Part shown: positions 1-9,919 of the stretch, one piece after another
How the letters are laid out: every line of letters starts with the position of its first letter
Position numbering within the stretch: the stretch's first letter is position 1
Assembly: GCF_000006405.1 (NCBI RefSeq)
Contig: NW_003202385.1
Location: 343,743-391,665 of the forward strand
Length of the DNA: 47,923 nt
Direction: 5' to 3'
Source: Perkinsus marinus ATCC 50983
Lineage: Eukaryota; Perkinsozoa; Perkinsida; Perkinsidae
Translations under genes and position numbers: made by a program
Notes under the pieces: model-generated
Database searches by the model: none
Seen by the model: the letters and a program-made list of their open reading frames with translations, nothing else
What the model was told of the DNA's origin: nothing

Positions 1-353
1 CACCGCTGGAGGCGACTGCGACGATCTGAGCAGTCGGAATGTACGGAATCTTGCCCATCCGTAGCGTTTTACGTGAAGTACGCGAGTTGATCGATGTTGG
101 TAGAGCAGAAGGGCTCCGGAATGAGGGAGACTCCTGAGGATCTTTTCTTTCGGTAGCATCGGGATATGTTTGAACTTCGATAGCGAGTTGTAAACATCTC
201 CTGATGACTAACTCATCATCTAGTGCCGATGGCAATGTTGAGATGTTCACCAGTGGTGATTGGCTTGATCAAGAAGACACTACAGTACAGTTAGAAGTAA
301 TAGCATTATCCATGAACCTGAATTTATGTCTTGTAGCTGATTTCCAACCTGAG
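1..353. other. 5' flank of protease copy 1
   Basis: No gene seen. An in-frame ATG lies at 204, but the translated segment between 204 and 354 has no counterpart in the second protease copy and would put the signal peptide inside the protein. I therefore treat this stretch as upstream sequence. Confidence 0.4.
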
Positions 354-1463
354 ATGGACATATTCCGTTCTCTACTTTTCCCTCTCTCCCTATTATCAAG
401 TGTAGTGGGATCTCTCATAAGGGTTCCTATATCATATGAGAAGGTTACGAAAGAGGCTGATGTGTATTTTCTAGTTGGAAAAGTAACACTCGGTAGCCAA
501 AATGTCTATGGTCTTATTGACACCGGCGCCCCCGAGACGTTCTCCCTCTGGAGGCATTGGTATGAGAAGGGTCATCCAGGGAGGTGCAAGGACATCATCT
601 TCGGTTGTTATGAATGCAGCCCTGAACCTTGCAGTGAGAGAAAACCTTATACACTAGATTTCGGGGATGGATCCGAAGTACGGATCTTCGAGGAATCTGC
701 AACGGCCCATTTCGGCTCAGCTGTCAGTGCCACTATTTCATTCGGTCTGCTTGCTGAATACACGTACGGTCCCAATGTGCCAGTCCCTCATGCTGGTTTC
801 GGATTGGCACCACAAGATGATCCAAAATCACCATATATACCGATAATAGAACAACTTCTCGCACGGGAGCTTATCGAGAGTGATATCTTCTCGATTTACC
901 TCAGGCATGATGGCACTAATGAAAAAGGGGAACTCCTTCTCGGTGGATCGGATCCTAGTATGTATAAGAGTCCGTTGGTCTATGTAGCGGTTACTACTGA
1001 AGACAAGTTTGTCCGAGTTACTGGCTTCTCCCTTGGAGGTAGCGCGTATCCTGTAATAGCTGTGAATGATGATGGTATCCTTGATACTGGAGCAGAGTGC
1101 ATATTCATACCTATGCACAGGTATACTCTTCCTACCCTTATTAAAGATCTTGAGGTTCGATCAAGCAGTAAGGTGACGATTACCCAAAGGGGTTCTAAGC
1201 TTATCGTCAATTGTAATCAACGACAACACCTTCCACCGATGGAATTTCTTCTAAAGGGTCTAGATGGTTCGGACGTCAAGCTGAGAATCCCCTCTGATGC
1301 ATATGTGGATATTAGAACGGATGCTCAAGGGCGAGCTTATTGTCGCGTACTTCTTAATGTGACTGATTATCCTCTATGGGCTATTGGACTCCCTAGCCTC
1401 ATTGGACGTTATTTTTTGTATGATTGGAAGAATAATAAGATAGGTATTAGTGAACTCAAGTAG
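354..1463 (+). CDS. secreted pepsin-like aspartic protease, copy 1
   Basis: This is a family A1 aspartic endopeptidase, predicted to be secreted or to enter the endomembrane system. I start it at the ATG at 354. That gives 369 residues with an N-terminal hydrophobic signal peptide (MDIFRSLLFPLSLLSSVVGS) directly before the block conserved with copy 2 (366 residues). Both catalytic motifs are present, IDTGAPETF near residue 60 and LDTGAECIF near residue 245. Both read DTGA where many family members have DTGT or DTGS. The flap region reads FGDGS, so the usual flap tyrosine appears to be phenylalanine. The hydrophobic motif before the C terminus (LPSLIGRYFLYDW) is typical of the family. It is a single exon, unlike most genes here, and converges on copy 2. 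No pro-segment was recognised. Substrates are unknown. Confidence 0.85.
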   Translation: MDIFRSLLFPLSLLSSVVGSLIRVPISYEKVTKEADVYFLVGKVTLGSQNVYGLIDTGAPETFSLWRHWYEKGHPGRCKDIIFGCYECSPEPCSERKPYTLDFGDGSEVRIFEESATAHFGSAVSATISFGLLAEYTYGPNVPVPHAGFGLAPQDDPKSPYIPIIEQLLARELIESDIFSIYLRHDGTNEKGELLLGGSDPSMYKSPLVYVAVTTEDKFVRVTGFSLGGSAYPVIAVNDDGILDTGAECIFIPMHRYTLPTLIKDLEVRSSSKVTITQRGSKLIVNCNQRQHLPPMEFLLKGLDGSDVKLRIPSDAYVDIRTDAQGRAYCRVLLNVTDYPLWAIGLPSLIGRYFLYDWKNNKIGISELK

Positions 1464-1758
1464 AAACACTCTTCGAGACTGAAATAAAATAGACTATAGG
1501 GATGCGTATGGCACATGCGCGAATTGCTTATTCCACACAGCAATCAGTCATTAATCTCTTCCGTTTTTCAATCATTCATTGACCCTCCCATCTTTCATTG
1601 TTGTGTTGCACCAGTGTGTCCAAATATTATCGAATTATGTTTATCTTGTGCCATAACGGATCGAGTCTCCATAGCTTATACACTTTTTCAGCGCCTGTTT
1701 GAAGCGCAGATTTTGAACGATGACAGAAGTAAGATGTACGATGTTCCGAGAACTGAAC
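381..1758 (+). repeat. left arm of a 1.4 kb inverted repeat
   Basis: This arm matches the reverse complement of about 2020-3435. It begins inside the signal-peptide region of the protease gene, covers the rest of the coding sequence and runs about 295 bp past the stop codon. It ends at the motif GTTCCGAGAACTGAAC. Homology is continuous but imperfect, so this is a diverged duplication rather than an assembly mirror. Confidence 0.85.
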
Positions 1759-2019
1759 TATGCCTAATTCACCCAATGTGTTTTTCCCTGCAAGCATACA
1801 ATTTCTATTCATTCTATGCTCGGAACTCATAACGTTAACTTGACCCAGTTCTTTTCAGGCCCAACTTCGATCAAAATCTTCTCCTCATCGTATATCCATG
1901 CGGCTCAAGAAAAGAAAACGAGCTCATAATCTCGACTGATGCCTCACAACTGCATAACAGCATGCCAAGGTTGTTCACGTTGTGGCGAAACATTGGAGCG
2001 TCATGCCTGTCTCTATTGC
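1759..2019. other. spacer of the inverted repeat
   Basis: These 261 bp between the two arms have no coding features that I recognise. The spacer keeps the two convergent gene ends about 890 bp apart. Confidence 0.6.
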
Positions 2020-3435
2020 GTTCAGTTCTCGGAACATCGTACATCTTACTTCTGTCATCGTTCAAAATCTGCGCTTCAAACAGGCGCTGAAAAGGTGTAG
2101 GAGCAATGGATACTCGATCCGTTATCCCACAAGATGAACATAATTCGATAATATTTGGACGCACTGGTGCAACACAACAATGAAAGATGGGAGGGTCAAT
2201 GAATGATTGAAAAACGGAAGAGATTAATGACTGATTGCTATGTGAAATAAGCAATTCGCGCATGTGCCGATACGCTGCGTATCGGCACATGATATAGGGA
2301 TGCGTGTCATACGCATCCCTATAGTCCATTTTATTTCACTCTCGAAGAGTGTTCCTACTTGAGTTCACTAATACCTATCTTATTATTCTTCCAATCATAC
2401 AAAAAATAACGTCCAATGAGGCTAGGGAGTCCAATACCCCATACAGGATCATCAGACACATTAAGAAGTATGCGACAAAAAGCTCGCCCTTGAGCATCCG
2501 TTCTAATATCCACATATGCATCAGAGGGGATTCTCAGCTTGACGTCCGAACCGTCTAGGCCCTTTAGAAGGAATTTTATCGGTGGAAGGCGTTGTCGTTG
2601 ATTACAATTGACGATGAGCTTAGGACCCCTTTGGGTAATCGTCACCTTACCGTTTGATCGAGCCTCAAGATCTTTTATGAGGGTAGGAAGAGTATACCTA
2701 CGGATAGGTATGAATATGCACTCTGCTCCAGTATCAAGGTCACCACGATCGTTCACAACCGTTACAGGATACGTTCCACCTCCAATGGAGAAGCCGGTAA
2801 CTCGAACATACCTGGGCTTAGTGACCGATACATAGACCAACGGACCTTGATAAATACTAGGATCTGATCCACCGAGCAGGAGTTCCCCTCTTTTATTAGT
2901 GCCATCATGCCTGAGGTACATCGAGAAGATATTACTCTCGATAAGCTTCTGTGAGAGAAGTTGTTCCATTATCGGGACATATGATGATTTTGGATCATCT
3001 TGTGGTGCCAATCCGAAACTGGCATGAGGGACTGGCACATTGGGAGCGTACTTGTATTTAGCAACCAGACCGAATGTAATAGTGGCACTGACAGCTTGGC
3101 CGAAATGGGCCGTTGCAGATTCCTTGAAGATCCTTACTGCGGATCCATCTCCGAAATGTAGTGTATAAAGTTCTCCCTCCCTGCAAGGCTCAGGGCTGCA
3201 TTCATAACAACCGAAGATGATGTCCTTGCACCTCCCTGGATGACCCTTCTCATACCAATGCTTCCAGAGGAAGAACGTCTGGGGGGCGCCGGTGTCAATA
3301 AGACCATAGACATTTTGGCTACCGAGTGTTACTTTTCCAACCAGAAAATACACATCAGCCTCTCTCGTCACCTTCTCATATGATATAGGAACCCTTATGA
3401 GAGATCCCACTACACCTGATAATAGAGAGGAAAGC
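2020..3435 (-). repeat. right arm of the inverted repeat
   Basis: Mirror of 381-1758. It differs from the left arm by point changes and by an extra block of about 40 bp at roughly 2264-2306, which builds two adjacent hairpins (see 2261-2323). Confidence 0.85.
2261..2323. repeat. two adjacent hairpins, present in one arm only
   Basis: Positions 2261-2275 and 2277-2291 are perfect 15-bp inverted arms around one base. Positions 2293-2305 and 2311-2323 are perfect 13-bp arms around five bases. The other arm of the large repeat has the flanks (ATAGGGATGCGT and GGCACATGCGCG) as single copies with nothing between them. Confidence 0.85.
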
Positions 3436-3455
3436 AGAGCATGGTATATGATCAT
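2355..3455 (-). CDS. secreted pepsin-like aspartic protease, copy 2
   Basis: This is a family A1 aspartic endopeptidase paralogous to copy 1 along its length. It has 366 residues in one exon, starting with a hydrophobic signal peptide (MIIYHALLSSLLSGVVGS). The catalytic motifs are IDTGAPQTF and LDTGAECIF, and the flap again reads FGDGS. The C-terminal PSLIGRYFLYDW block is conserved. Nothing is broken, so both copies look functional. Most substitutions are scattered, which suggests divergence under constraint. The gene converges on copy 1, so read-through transcripts from both would be complementary over more than 1 kb. The first residues differ from copy 1 because the repeat boundary falls inside the signal peptide. 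Confidence 0.85.
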   Translation of the reverse strand: MIIYHALLSSLLSGVVGSLIRVPISYEKVTREADVYFLVGKVTLGSQNVYGLIDTGAPQTFFLWKHWYEKGHPGRCKDIIFGCYECSPEPCREGELYTLHFGDGSAVRIFKESATAHFGQAVSATITFGLVAKYKYAPNVPVPHASFGLAPQDDPKSSYVPIMEQLLSQKLIESNIFSMYLRHDGTNKRGELLLGGSDPSIYQGPLVYVSVTKPRYVRVTGFSIGGGTYPVTVVNDRGDLDTGAECIFIPIRRYTLPTLIKDLEARSNGKVTITQRGPKLIVNCNQRQRLPPIKFLLKGLDGSDVKLRIPSDAYVDIRTDAQGRAFCRILLNVSDDPVWGIGLPSLIGRYFLYDWKNNKIGISELK

Positions 3456-4310
3456 CTTAGATCGAATATTAACTACAAGAAATAAACCTTGGCTTACGGA
3501 TGATGCTAATACGTACTCCTAACTGTACCCAAAGGAGAGAACGGCTGTTCTTCCCCCTCGTGTCACATGAGTCCTGTGGCGTGATACGTCATGCCACACC
3601 ATGACGTGACGCCACTGGCGTCATCACGGTGCTGTTGCCACCAGATATTGATGATTTTATAGCACGAAATGCGACAACGTTCGAGGTAGGCGCTAGGAAC
3701 CAGTAGCGCATAATTCAGTTCACTTGATCCGAAATGATATCACGGATAGAACGACCGAATTCTTGTTCATTTTTTCTCACGCTGACTCAAAGAGATTAAC
3801 GCACGCGCGTGTTCACATTATTGTCAGTCTGAGGGCAACGACCCCTCCTCCCTGTTGAACTAGGTCGTGGATCCGATGAGAGTGAAACATGGAGGGATAC
3901 CATTATGAACGATTCTCTTTCTGTTGATGTATAGCATTAGATCAGGAGCGGAGTTATAGATATACTCCCCGAGTAAAAGTTGGTATTTTAAGGCGCAATT
4001 TTAACACGTGTATGCTAAGAATATGTGGAGAAAACTTTTTACCAGTCTTCGACTTCTCACTAACTACGGAGTTAGGTCCTGAAACCTGGAGGTCATATCA
4101 GATAAAGCATAAGTACATACCTCCCTGAGCCGCAAGATGATACTCGTTGTGGTGGCTGTGCACGAATCGAAAAACCGGATATGGTAAGAACATGTGGAGG
4201 GGTGTACACCTTTCGCCGTGCAAGTTTGATGAGTGTGCAGGCAACCAAGTCAGTGTCACATCCAAAAATGGCAATACGTATTCATGTTCGACACAAGTGG
4301 GAAATGTCAG
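3456..4310. other. intergenic stretch
   Basis: No gene recognised. It holds the CGTCA-rich segment at 3556-3628 and a perfect 8+1+8 hairpin at 3607-3623. Confidence 0.5.
3556..3628. promoter_or_regulatory. cluster of CGTCA/TGACG half-sites upstream of protease copy 2
   Basis: Several CGTCA and TGACG motifs lie close together 100-170 bp upstream of the start of the minus-strand protease. CGTCA is the half-site recognised by many bZIP factors. A similar cluster lies near 11995-12035. Function is inferred from motif density only. Confidence 0.2.
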
Positions 4311-4440
4311 GTACAAGTTTGACAATATGCATTTATCTCTGACACATCCTTGATTTATTGAGTCCAAGTTTGATAGTACGCATCCAACTTTGGCACACCC
4401 TTGATTTATCGGGTCCAAGATTGACAATATCTCATCCAAG
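4311..4440. repeat. 51-bp tandem repeat, about 2.5 copies
   Basis: Units begin at 4311, 4362 and 4413 with the motif GTNCAAGTTTGA or a near match. The period is 51 bp. Because 51 is divisible by three it keeps a minus-strand frame open, but that frame looks like repeat sequence rather than a gene. Diverged units may extend left to about 4218. Confidence 0.7.
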
Positions 4441-4830
4441 ATTTACATTACGCACGCAAGATTGACACTTCGAACAAATATAGATGGGATAACGTAAAAA
4501 AACGTAACGTTTATTTACAGTGTGGTTTGATAGATGGTCCGATAGTGGGCCTCACCGACAGGTTGTATGCGTCACCTGTCTCTTTGTCTATTTCTGATCG
4601 CTTCGGCGCTTACTAAGTGCCGCTTAGTGTGCTTCCGTGCAATCATGTGCACGCGTGCTTTGCTCGCGCCGAGCAATGGCCAGTCTTTTACTCGTATAAC
4701 CCAAGTCTGAGTCGTGATAGACTCTATCGCCATCAGATTTATGCCTTAGTAGTTAGTTATTAACCTCGAGACTTAATAGCATCTTCTGTGAGTCGCGTTC
4801 ATGAAGCGGAGCCCGGTCAAACTCTCACAA

Positions 4831-4920
4831 CGGTTTACGACACGGAGTGCGTAACGTAAGCAGTTTACGGTTACGGAAAGGCCTTACGACTATACGAGTG
4901 GCGCTGAACTGCTTTTTTAT
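4831..4920 (+). repeat. dispersed direct repeat, copy 1
   Basis: This segment of about 90 bp is recognisably repeated at 5935-6026. Shared blocks are CGGTTTAC, GTAACRTAAGCAGTTT, TACGGTTACG, AAAGGCC and GCTGAACT. It may be a small transposon remnant. Confidence 0.65.
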
Positions 4921-5500
4921 AATTGTGGCGGAAACACATTCGCTGCATTGCACTCCACGGTGGCTCAAATAGTTGTTAAACTCATTGCTTGTAGCTCGGA
5001 TTCAAACGAACCGCTGAGAGAGTAACATTTGGTTTCGCATTCACCCTCGTCCCCCTTGCAAATTCCGTCCGTCTTACTTCCAGGCTGGTCCGCAACTGCC
5101 AAGCCGGCCGGGTCTACGGATGCGCATTCACATGAAATAGATTCAGGCCACTTGAATGATCAATCCTCGATTTGTCCTCTGCCTCTTCGTCAGACTCGTT
5201 ACAGCCTGTAGCTTACAGCACCGTAACTTTACGATAGGGATTTGAAGCGTAACCGTAAAAGTGAGTCGTAACGGTCCGTAACATGATTCTGCCCATCTAT
5301 ATTCCGGATCAGCCGATCCGCGGGATGGTGGTGCCTATAGTCATGAGGATTGCTTACCAGGATTTGCCTTGCACTATGGCAACGGCAAGCGATACCTAGC
5401 ACACCGAGTATGCTTCGGATGCCTGTTCGATCCAGAATCCCTCGAGTCTTCCCGCGGAGGACAAATCCGATCATTCCGTACGTCAACGTTAATAACGTTA

Positions 5501-5541
5501 ACTCGCCACGACATCGTATAATATACGATGTCGTGGCGAGT
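5501..5541. repeat. perfect hairpin, 20+1+20
   Basis: The arm 5501-5520 (ACTCGCCACGACATCGTATA) is exactly complementary to 5522-5541 around a single A. It is the longest perfect palindrome in the window. Confidence 0.95.
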
Positions 5542-5934
5542 GGTATAGCACACTTTGTTGATGATCTGTTGTTACACATCTCAATGGAAGATGCATGCAA
5601 AATTGTGTTCTGACTATCGATATTATTATCTCACCTATCGCTGTGTGGATGTACAATCTCTGTCTTGAAATTTGCTATACTCGTCCATCCATCCGTACAA
5701 TCCCATGTGGCGTCTCTGCACCCATACATTCGATAGTCCATGCCAGTGCTTGGCGTCTTGCTCTCTTACGACCAGAGGGGGCTGGTGATCGATTGCAATC
5801 CACGGTCTAAACTGGAGAAGGCTGAGAAACTGTTAGAAGCGGATTGTTGTTCTTGCCAAGTCCTTCACCGTATTGCTGGTGCCCTGGGGATGGATAAGGC
5901 AGGGCTTATAGATGGACAGCGTAACGTTTTTTCA

Positions 5935-6026
5935 CGGTTTACTTTACGATATGCGTAACATAAGCAGTTTTACGGTTACGAAAAGGCCCTACGACTTTAC
6001 GGTCGGTGCTGAACTACCTTTTTCGT
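5935..6026 (+). repeat. dispersed direct repeat, copy 2
   Basis: Partner of 4831-4920 in the same orientation, about 1.1 kb away, with scattered differences and small indels. Confidence 0.65.
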
Positions 6027-6295
6027 GTAGGATACGCAATTAACTATCTATATTCGGGCGAGCGCGATACAACCTGCGCTGATCTTTTTCGATCGTGTCG
6101 TCACTGTAGTTCCACACTGATCCAATTTAGTGACGGGGTAATCCGCAGTCCCTCCCGGAAATTTAAGGAGCATTAGATTTTACGTCAAGAACTCGATATC
6201 AGCTCATCTCAAGGCTCATCTGATGTTGATTCAAACAGAAGCGTCCAGTCGGCATCGACTACGCAGTCTCTTCAATTCTGCCAGGGCTATGCGTA

Positions 6296-7868
6296 ATGCA
6301 TGCTTATGAGGCTCTCTACATGACAGGGGCTGCATGGTACGTAGGTACTCGGGCCAGACCCTCCGAAGCATCTCAGAAAGTCTTCACCATCGACAATCCC
6401 GTGACCTCCAAGAACTGGCCACCTAATGTCAAACAAGAGCCCATTACTCCCGAGTCACATCAGAGTGTTGGGACTAATCTCGACGCCTTTCTTTACAGGT
6501 ATTGTAAAACATTAATGGAGCACTTGAAGCTGAAGGAGATCAATGAGATGAAGAAGAAACGAACCTTCACAGTAAAAAGCATTACATTTGTCGTCATTTC
6601 CGGGGACCATCGTCCAGATGCCTAGGATGAACCTTGGAGATTTGGTTGAAGTTCGGTATGAGATAAGTCGGAGCAAGAAAACGTTTGGGACCTTTCAGGT
6701 AGTATTGACGATTGAACTCTCTTGATTATGATGAGCTTGGGCAGAGGTTTTCGATTGGATTCCCAACTCTATAGTTCGAAAGGATCTCCAACTCCTATCT
6801 ATTCAATGTCTTTCCTCCCTACGTTCTTCCTACCTGTCTCAGGGTTACGTCATACGAACGGCTAATAAGCTGCTAGACAGTACTTTCACACTGAAGAACT
6901 CTTATGATGGCATCACAGTGGAGCAAACAGTAACGATTTCGTTGACTTGTCATAGTCTATGAACTGGGTCGCCTCAGCGCATTTTTCAAATTGCAGTTTC
7001 CTCGGTATTCTCCACGATTGCTCGACGTACGAGTAGTAAAGTCAATCGGTTCTTATGAACGCGACAGGCTTGATAGGCGGCCACGGAATAGAAACTACAG
7101 GTGGGAAACTGACGCCACTCCCACATCTCCTTATCCAGTGTCGAACTCTCATACAGTAGATATCAGATACCAATGGTGGTACTATAAGCGCCATATGTAC
7201 TCGGAAGGATACCAAGTTCGATGGCAAGCTATACCTCAGAAATTCGGTACTTCTTGGGCCGTAAACACTGAGTGGTGTATCGAGCCGTGTGGGCAAATGC
7301 GTACACGGTTATCTTCATGTGTTGGTGACAGTGTTGGAAAATATGCATACAGTCAGTCCGACTTCGTATGTAAAGTTGTATATTTATTGAAGGAGCTCCT
7401 GAACTGATGAGAGCGGACGTATACTCCAACACTGGTTGGTGACAATATGAAATTACTTCTACGTGTCTGTACGCATCTACCCGAATTCGTATGTGAACTT
7501 TCGTATCAGGTTGGGGAGTTCATAGGTTCAGCTGATGGAAACGAATATATATCACTTGCATTGTTGCCAATGGTTGTAGGTGTAATGAGTCTGGAGCCGC
7601 GACTAGGAAGGGAACTAGCTTTACTGAGACGGAGATACAATATGATGAGGCTAGAAGCCGGCCTACCTCCGTGAGCAGCACGGACTCGTTTACTTCCATG
7701 GTCAGATGTCACTGCCTCAGGTACGTCTGGGCAGGACCTTATCAAATACATCAGCGTATGTCGCGAGAAGGGAAGGCCGAGCAAAACCGCAGGCAGTTAC
7801 TGTACGCATACGACGAGCGACGTAAGAGAGCTCTCAAGAAGAAGCTGCAACGGATGAAAGTGAAGTAA
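6296..7868 (+). CDS. MRPL19: mitochondrial ribosomal protein L19 (bL19m), six exons
   Basis: This is a large-subunit protein of the mitochondrial (or other organellar) ribosome. The exons I infer are 6296-6571, 6618-6698, 6843-6929, 6997-7260, 7510-7670 and 7721-7868, all joined by GT-AG introns of 46-249 nt in matching phase, giving 338 residues. The bL19 core is clear: MNLGDLVEVRYE, then GYVIRTANKLLDSTFTLKN, DGITVEQT, FPRYSPRLLDVRVVKSI and the basic RLDRRPRNRNYRW. A long C-terminal extension unlike bacterial L19 ends in a lysine/arginine-rich helix (RRKRALKKKLQRMKVK). The N-terminal extension before the core could hold the targeting peptide. The start at 6296 is the first ATG of the open frame; 6320 is an alternative, and an upstream exon is possible. 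Confidence 0.8.
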
Positions 7869-8282
7869 TGGATAAGTCTGAGGCGCGGAATGTTCTTGGA
7901 GGGGACGACGTTTTAGGTGGGGCATTTACAAGATTGACAAGGAGCCGAGAGTTCCCGCGGTCGACAGGCTGATGGCCTACCATCCCTTGACGCCCCATAA
8001 TTTGCCTAAGTAGATTGGCGTCAGCATGGAAAGGTGTGTTTCTGTCCACCATTTTGGGTTTGTTGCTTCCGTCAATACATCGTCCGCATTTAAGAAGTAT
8101 ATCAAAGGCAAAATGACGAACAGTGAAACGCAAAAGTAGTGCGGTTAGCGGACTTAGGTAAAGCACTACTGTTCGTAGCCGCCCACTCCCGATGTTAGTC
8201 AAACATACGAATATTATGACACTTCATGCTGTGATCCAAGATTGGAATGGGGCGACTCGGTGAGTCAATAGTTTTGATTTTG
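7869..8282. other. intergenic stretch
   Basis: No gene or notable repeat recognised between bL19m and the duplicated block. Confidence 0.4.
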
Positions 8283-8609
8283 CCTGGAAGCATAAAGCAC
8301 TTTCCTATCCATGCAATTGGTCACATTGCTGGTCACATTGGATACTGTTCTTTGTTATGACTGCATCTGCGCATTTCCCCACAACCCTGCATCAGCCACA
8401 CGATGATAAATGCTCAGCTTTCGATATTACGGTGAGGACCGGGAGGTTTCGTCTGGCCTAGCAGCTAGTTAGCAACAGGACTTGGGAAAAGGTGTTGGCT
8501 TCCGAGATGCTGCTTGGGTATCGACGGCATCCGCTAGAGCTAGTGCGATGTATGTATACCGTCGTGTGATTCATAGACTTTCATAAGCCTAGACACCACG
8601 CTTACAAGG

Positions 8610-9700
8610 CGGGCTCGCATAGTCTACAGCTGGCGGACGAGACTGCTGCAGCAGCTAATGAAGAAGAGGCCTTGACGCGAACATTGACTCGTTTGTTGGA
8701 TAATTACATGGCAAGTGAGTTTGGTGGCGTTCGGAAGCAGAAGCAGCGAATCGAAGTCTATTCTAGTTCTGTTACCAAATTCTCGTTCTGTCGCCAATTC
8801 GTGTGGCTTACCATTTCTAGCAGTATTCAATCTCCTTGTCAGCAAAATGCAAACTTTTCGGTATTGTTGAACACAAGTTACTCGAGGCCCGGCAAGACGC
8901 CTCTCGAGCTGAGAGTGGCATGCACCCAAGCGGGATAAATCATAGTCTACAGCTCACAGGTGGGCGCGTGAATTGTATTTATACCTACAAAAACAACAAC
9001 GCATGTAGTGTACATAAGCAACGAAAATCCAGTATCATATCGGCAGTGTTCCGTGCAGCACGGACCGTGCTGTTGTCGGGGATTTCCCGCCGTCAAAACG
9101 GGTCGTTTGTAGTCAGGGACGCGAATAGAGCTGCTGACGACCTGAGCCATCTGAAGAACTACGAGTTTGACAGATTGGACTCGATTGCAAACTTGCTCGA
9201 TCGAAGTCGAGATTTGGCAGACAGAGTGGGGCTTCCCATCTTCTACCTTTCCTCGCACTCTAATGCTATGGCCCGTCCTCCGCCGCCTGCTGGAGTCTCT
9301 CTTAGATGCTTCACATGGTTCGGGGTTCTATATCAGAGTCTTCTGTTGCTGCGAATCTAGCCAAGACACAGGATTCGTCACGAAGCCTTGCTCGTAAGTT
9401 CCGTCCTCATGCTATTTCGCAAGACCCACTGACGTAATAACGAGAAAATAGTCGCGGCCATCCGAGAGTTGACTACACTGCCTGTGGACGTTGCACACTG
9501 ACCTTGGAGTCTACATTGGAGCATAGTTCAATGACTCCCTTCTTTACCGAAGCTAAGCTGGTGAAAACAATATGATATTTTCAGCAACTCTGAAGGATAC
9601 TGGCTTCGGTGACCAGATGCTCAACGCATTGGTGCATAGCCGGCATTTAGAACGAACAGCCGAGCACTCTCGGGCAGTAGCAGACGTGAGTTGACCCATT
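8610..9700 (+). CDS. alanine-rich helical protein, copy A (exon fragments)
   Basis: I do not recognise this family. Three open segments look like exons of one spliced gene. One lies near 8630-8707 (LADETAAAANEEEALTRTLT and onward, ending NYMA before GTGAGT). One lies near 8843-8910 (KCKLFGIVEHKLLEARQDAS). One lies near 9119-9230 (RAADDLSHLKNYEFDRLDSI, then ANLLDRSRDLADRVGL). All are rich in Ala, Leu, Glu, Asp and Arg with helical or coiled-coil spacing. A further one near 9580-9690 contains DQMLNALVHSRHLERTAEHS. Exact boundaries are not fixed. The same exons recur in copy B, where the gene seems to continue, so copy A may be a truncated duplicate. Open frames on the other strand here are shadows. 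Confidence 0.4.
9056..9072. repeat. hairpin insertion (8+1+8), copy A only
   Basis: CAGCACGG-A-CCGTGCTG is created by 14 extra bases absent at the equivalent place in copy B (about 13607). It lies in a probable intron. Confidence 0.9.
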
Positions 9701-9919
9701 TGGGCTGGTGTATATCTTGTGCAGATCGTTGTGGAGGTGCGATAATCAAAAGTGATATTCAATTGCGATCGTCATGGCCATTTGATAGTCAATACATCTC
9801 GAATCGTGCACCAAACTCGTGCACCAAACTCATTTCTTGAAGCTGTGGGAGTAGTCGAGCTTTACATTTTTTCTGCAAACCTCCGGTCATAGAGGACTCG
9901 TTTGATTCATCTGATGCCC

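Larger units (their letters stand above)
4441..6295. other. gene-free region rich in CGTAA/TTACG
   Basis: No convincing exon. Clusters of CGTAA/TTACG lie near 4493-4515, 4835-4910, 5213-5285 and 5918-6000. It also holds the direct repeat at 4831/5935 and the long hairpin at 5501-5541. Confidence 0.5.
8283..9724 (+). repeat. 1.4 kb direct repeat, copy A
   Basis: Near-identical to 12852-14267 in the same orientation, about 4.6 kb apart. Differences are point changes and short indels, including a 14-nt insertion in copy A that builds a perfect hairpin at 9056-9072. Confidence 0.9.

Noticed and set aside
1515-2329. Two mirrored open frames of about 105 and 152 residues between the proteases
   Set aside because: They are copies of the same 3' flanking DNA read from the two arms of the inverted repeat, with no domain or splice signals.
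4098-4439. 113-residue minus-strand frame with internal repeats
   Set aside because: It is the translation of a 51-bp DNA tandem repeat that happens to stay open; no signal peptide or known motif.
4493-6026. Telomere-like repeat array
   Set aside because: The CGTAA/TTACG motifs are irregularly spaced and not in tandem, so they do not support an internal telomere.
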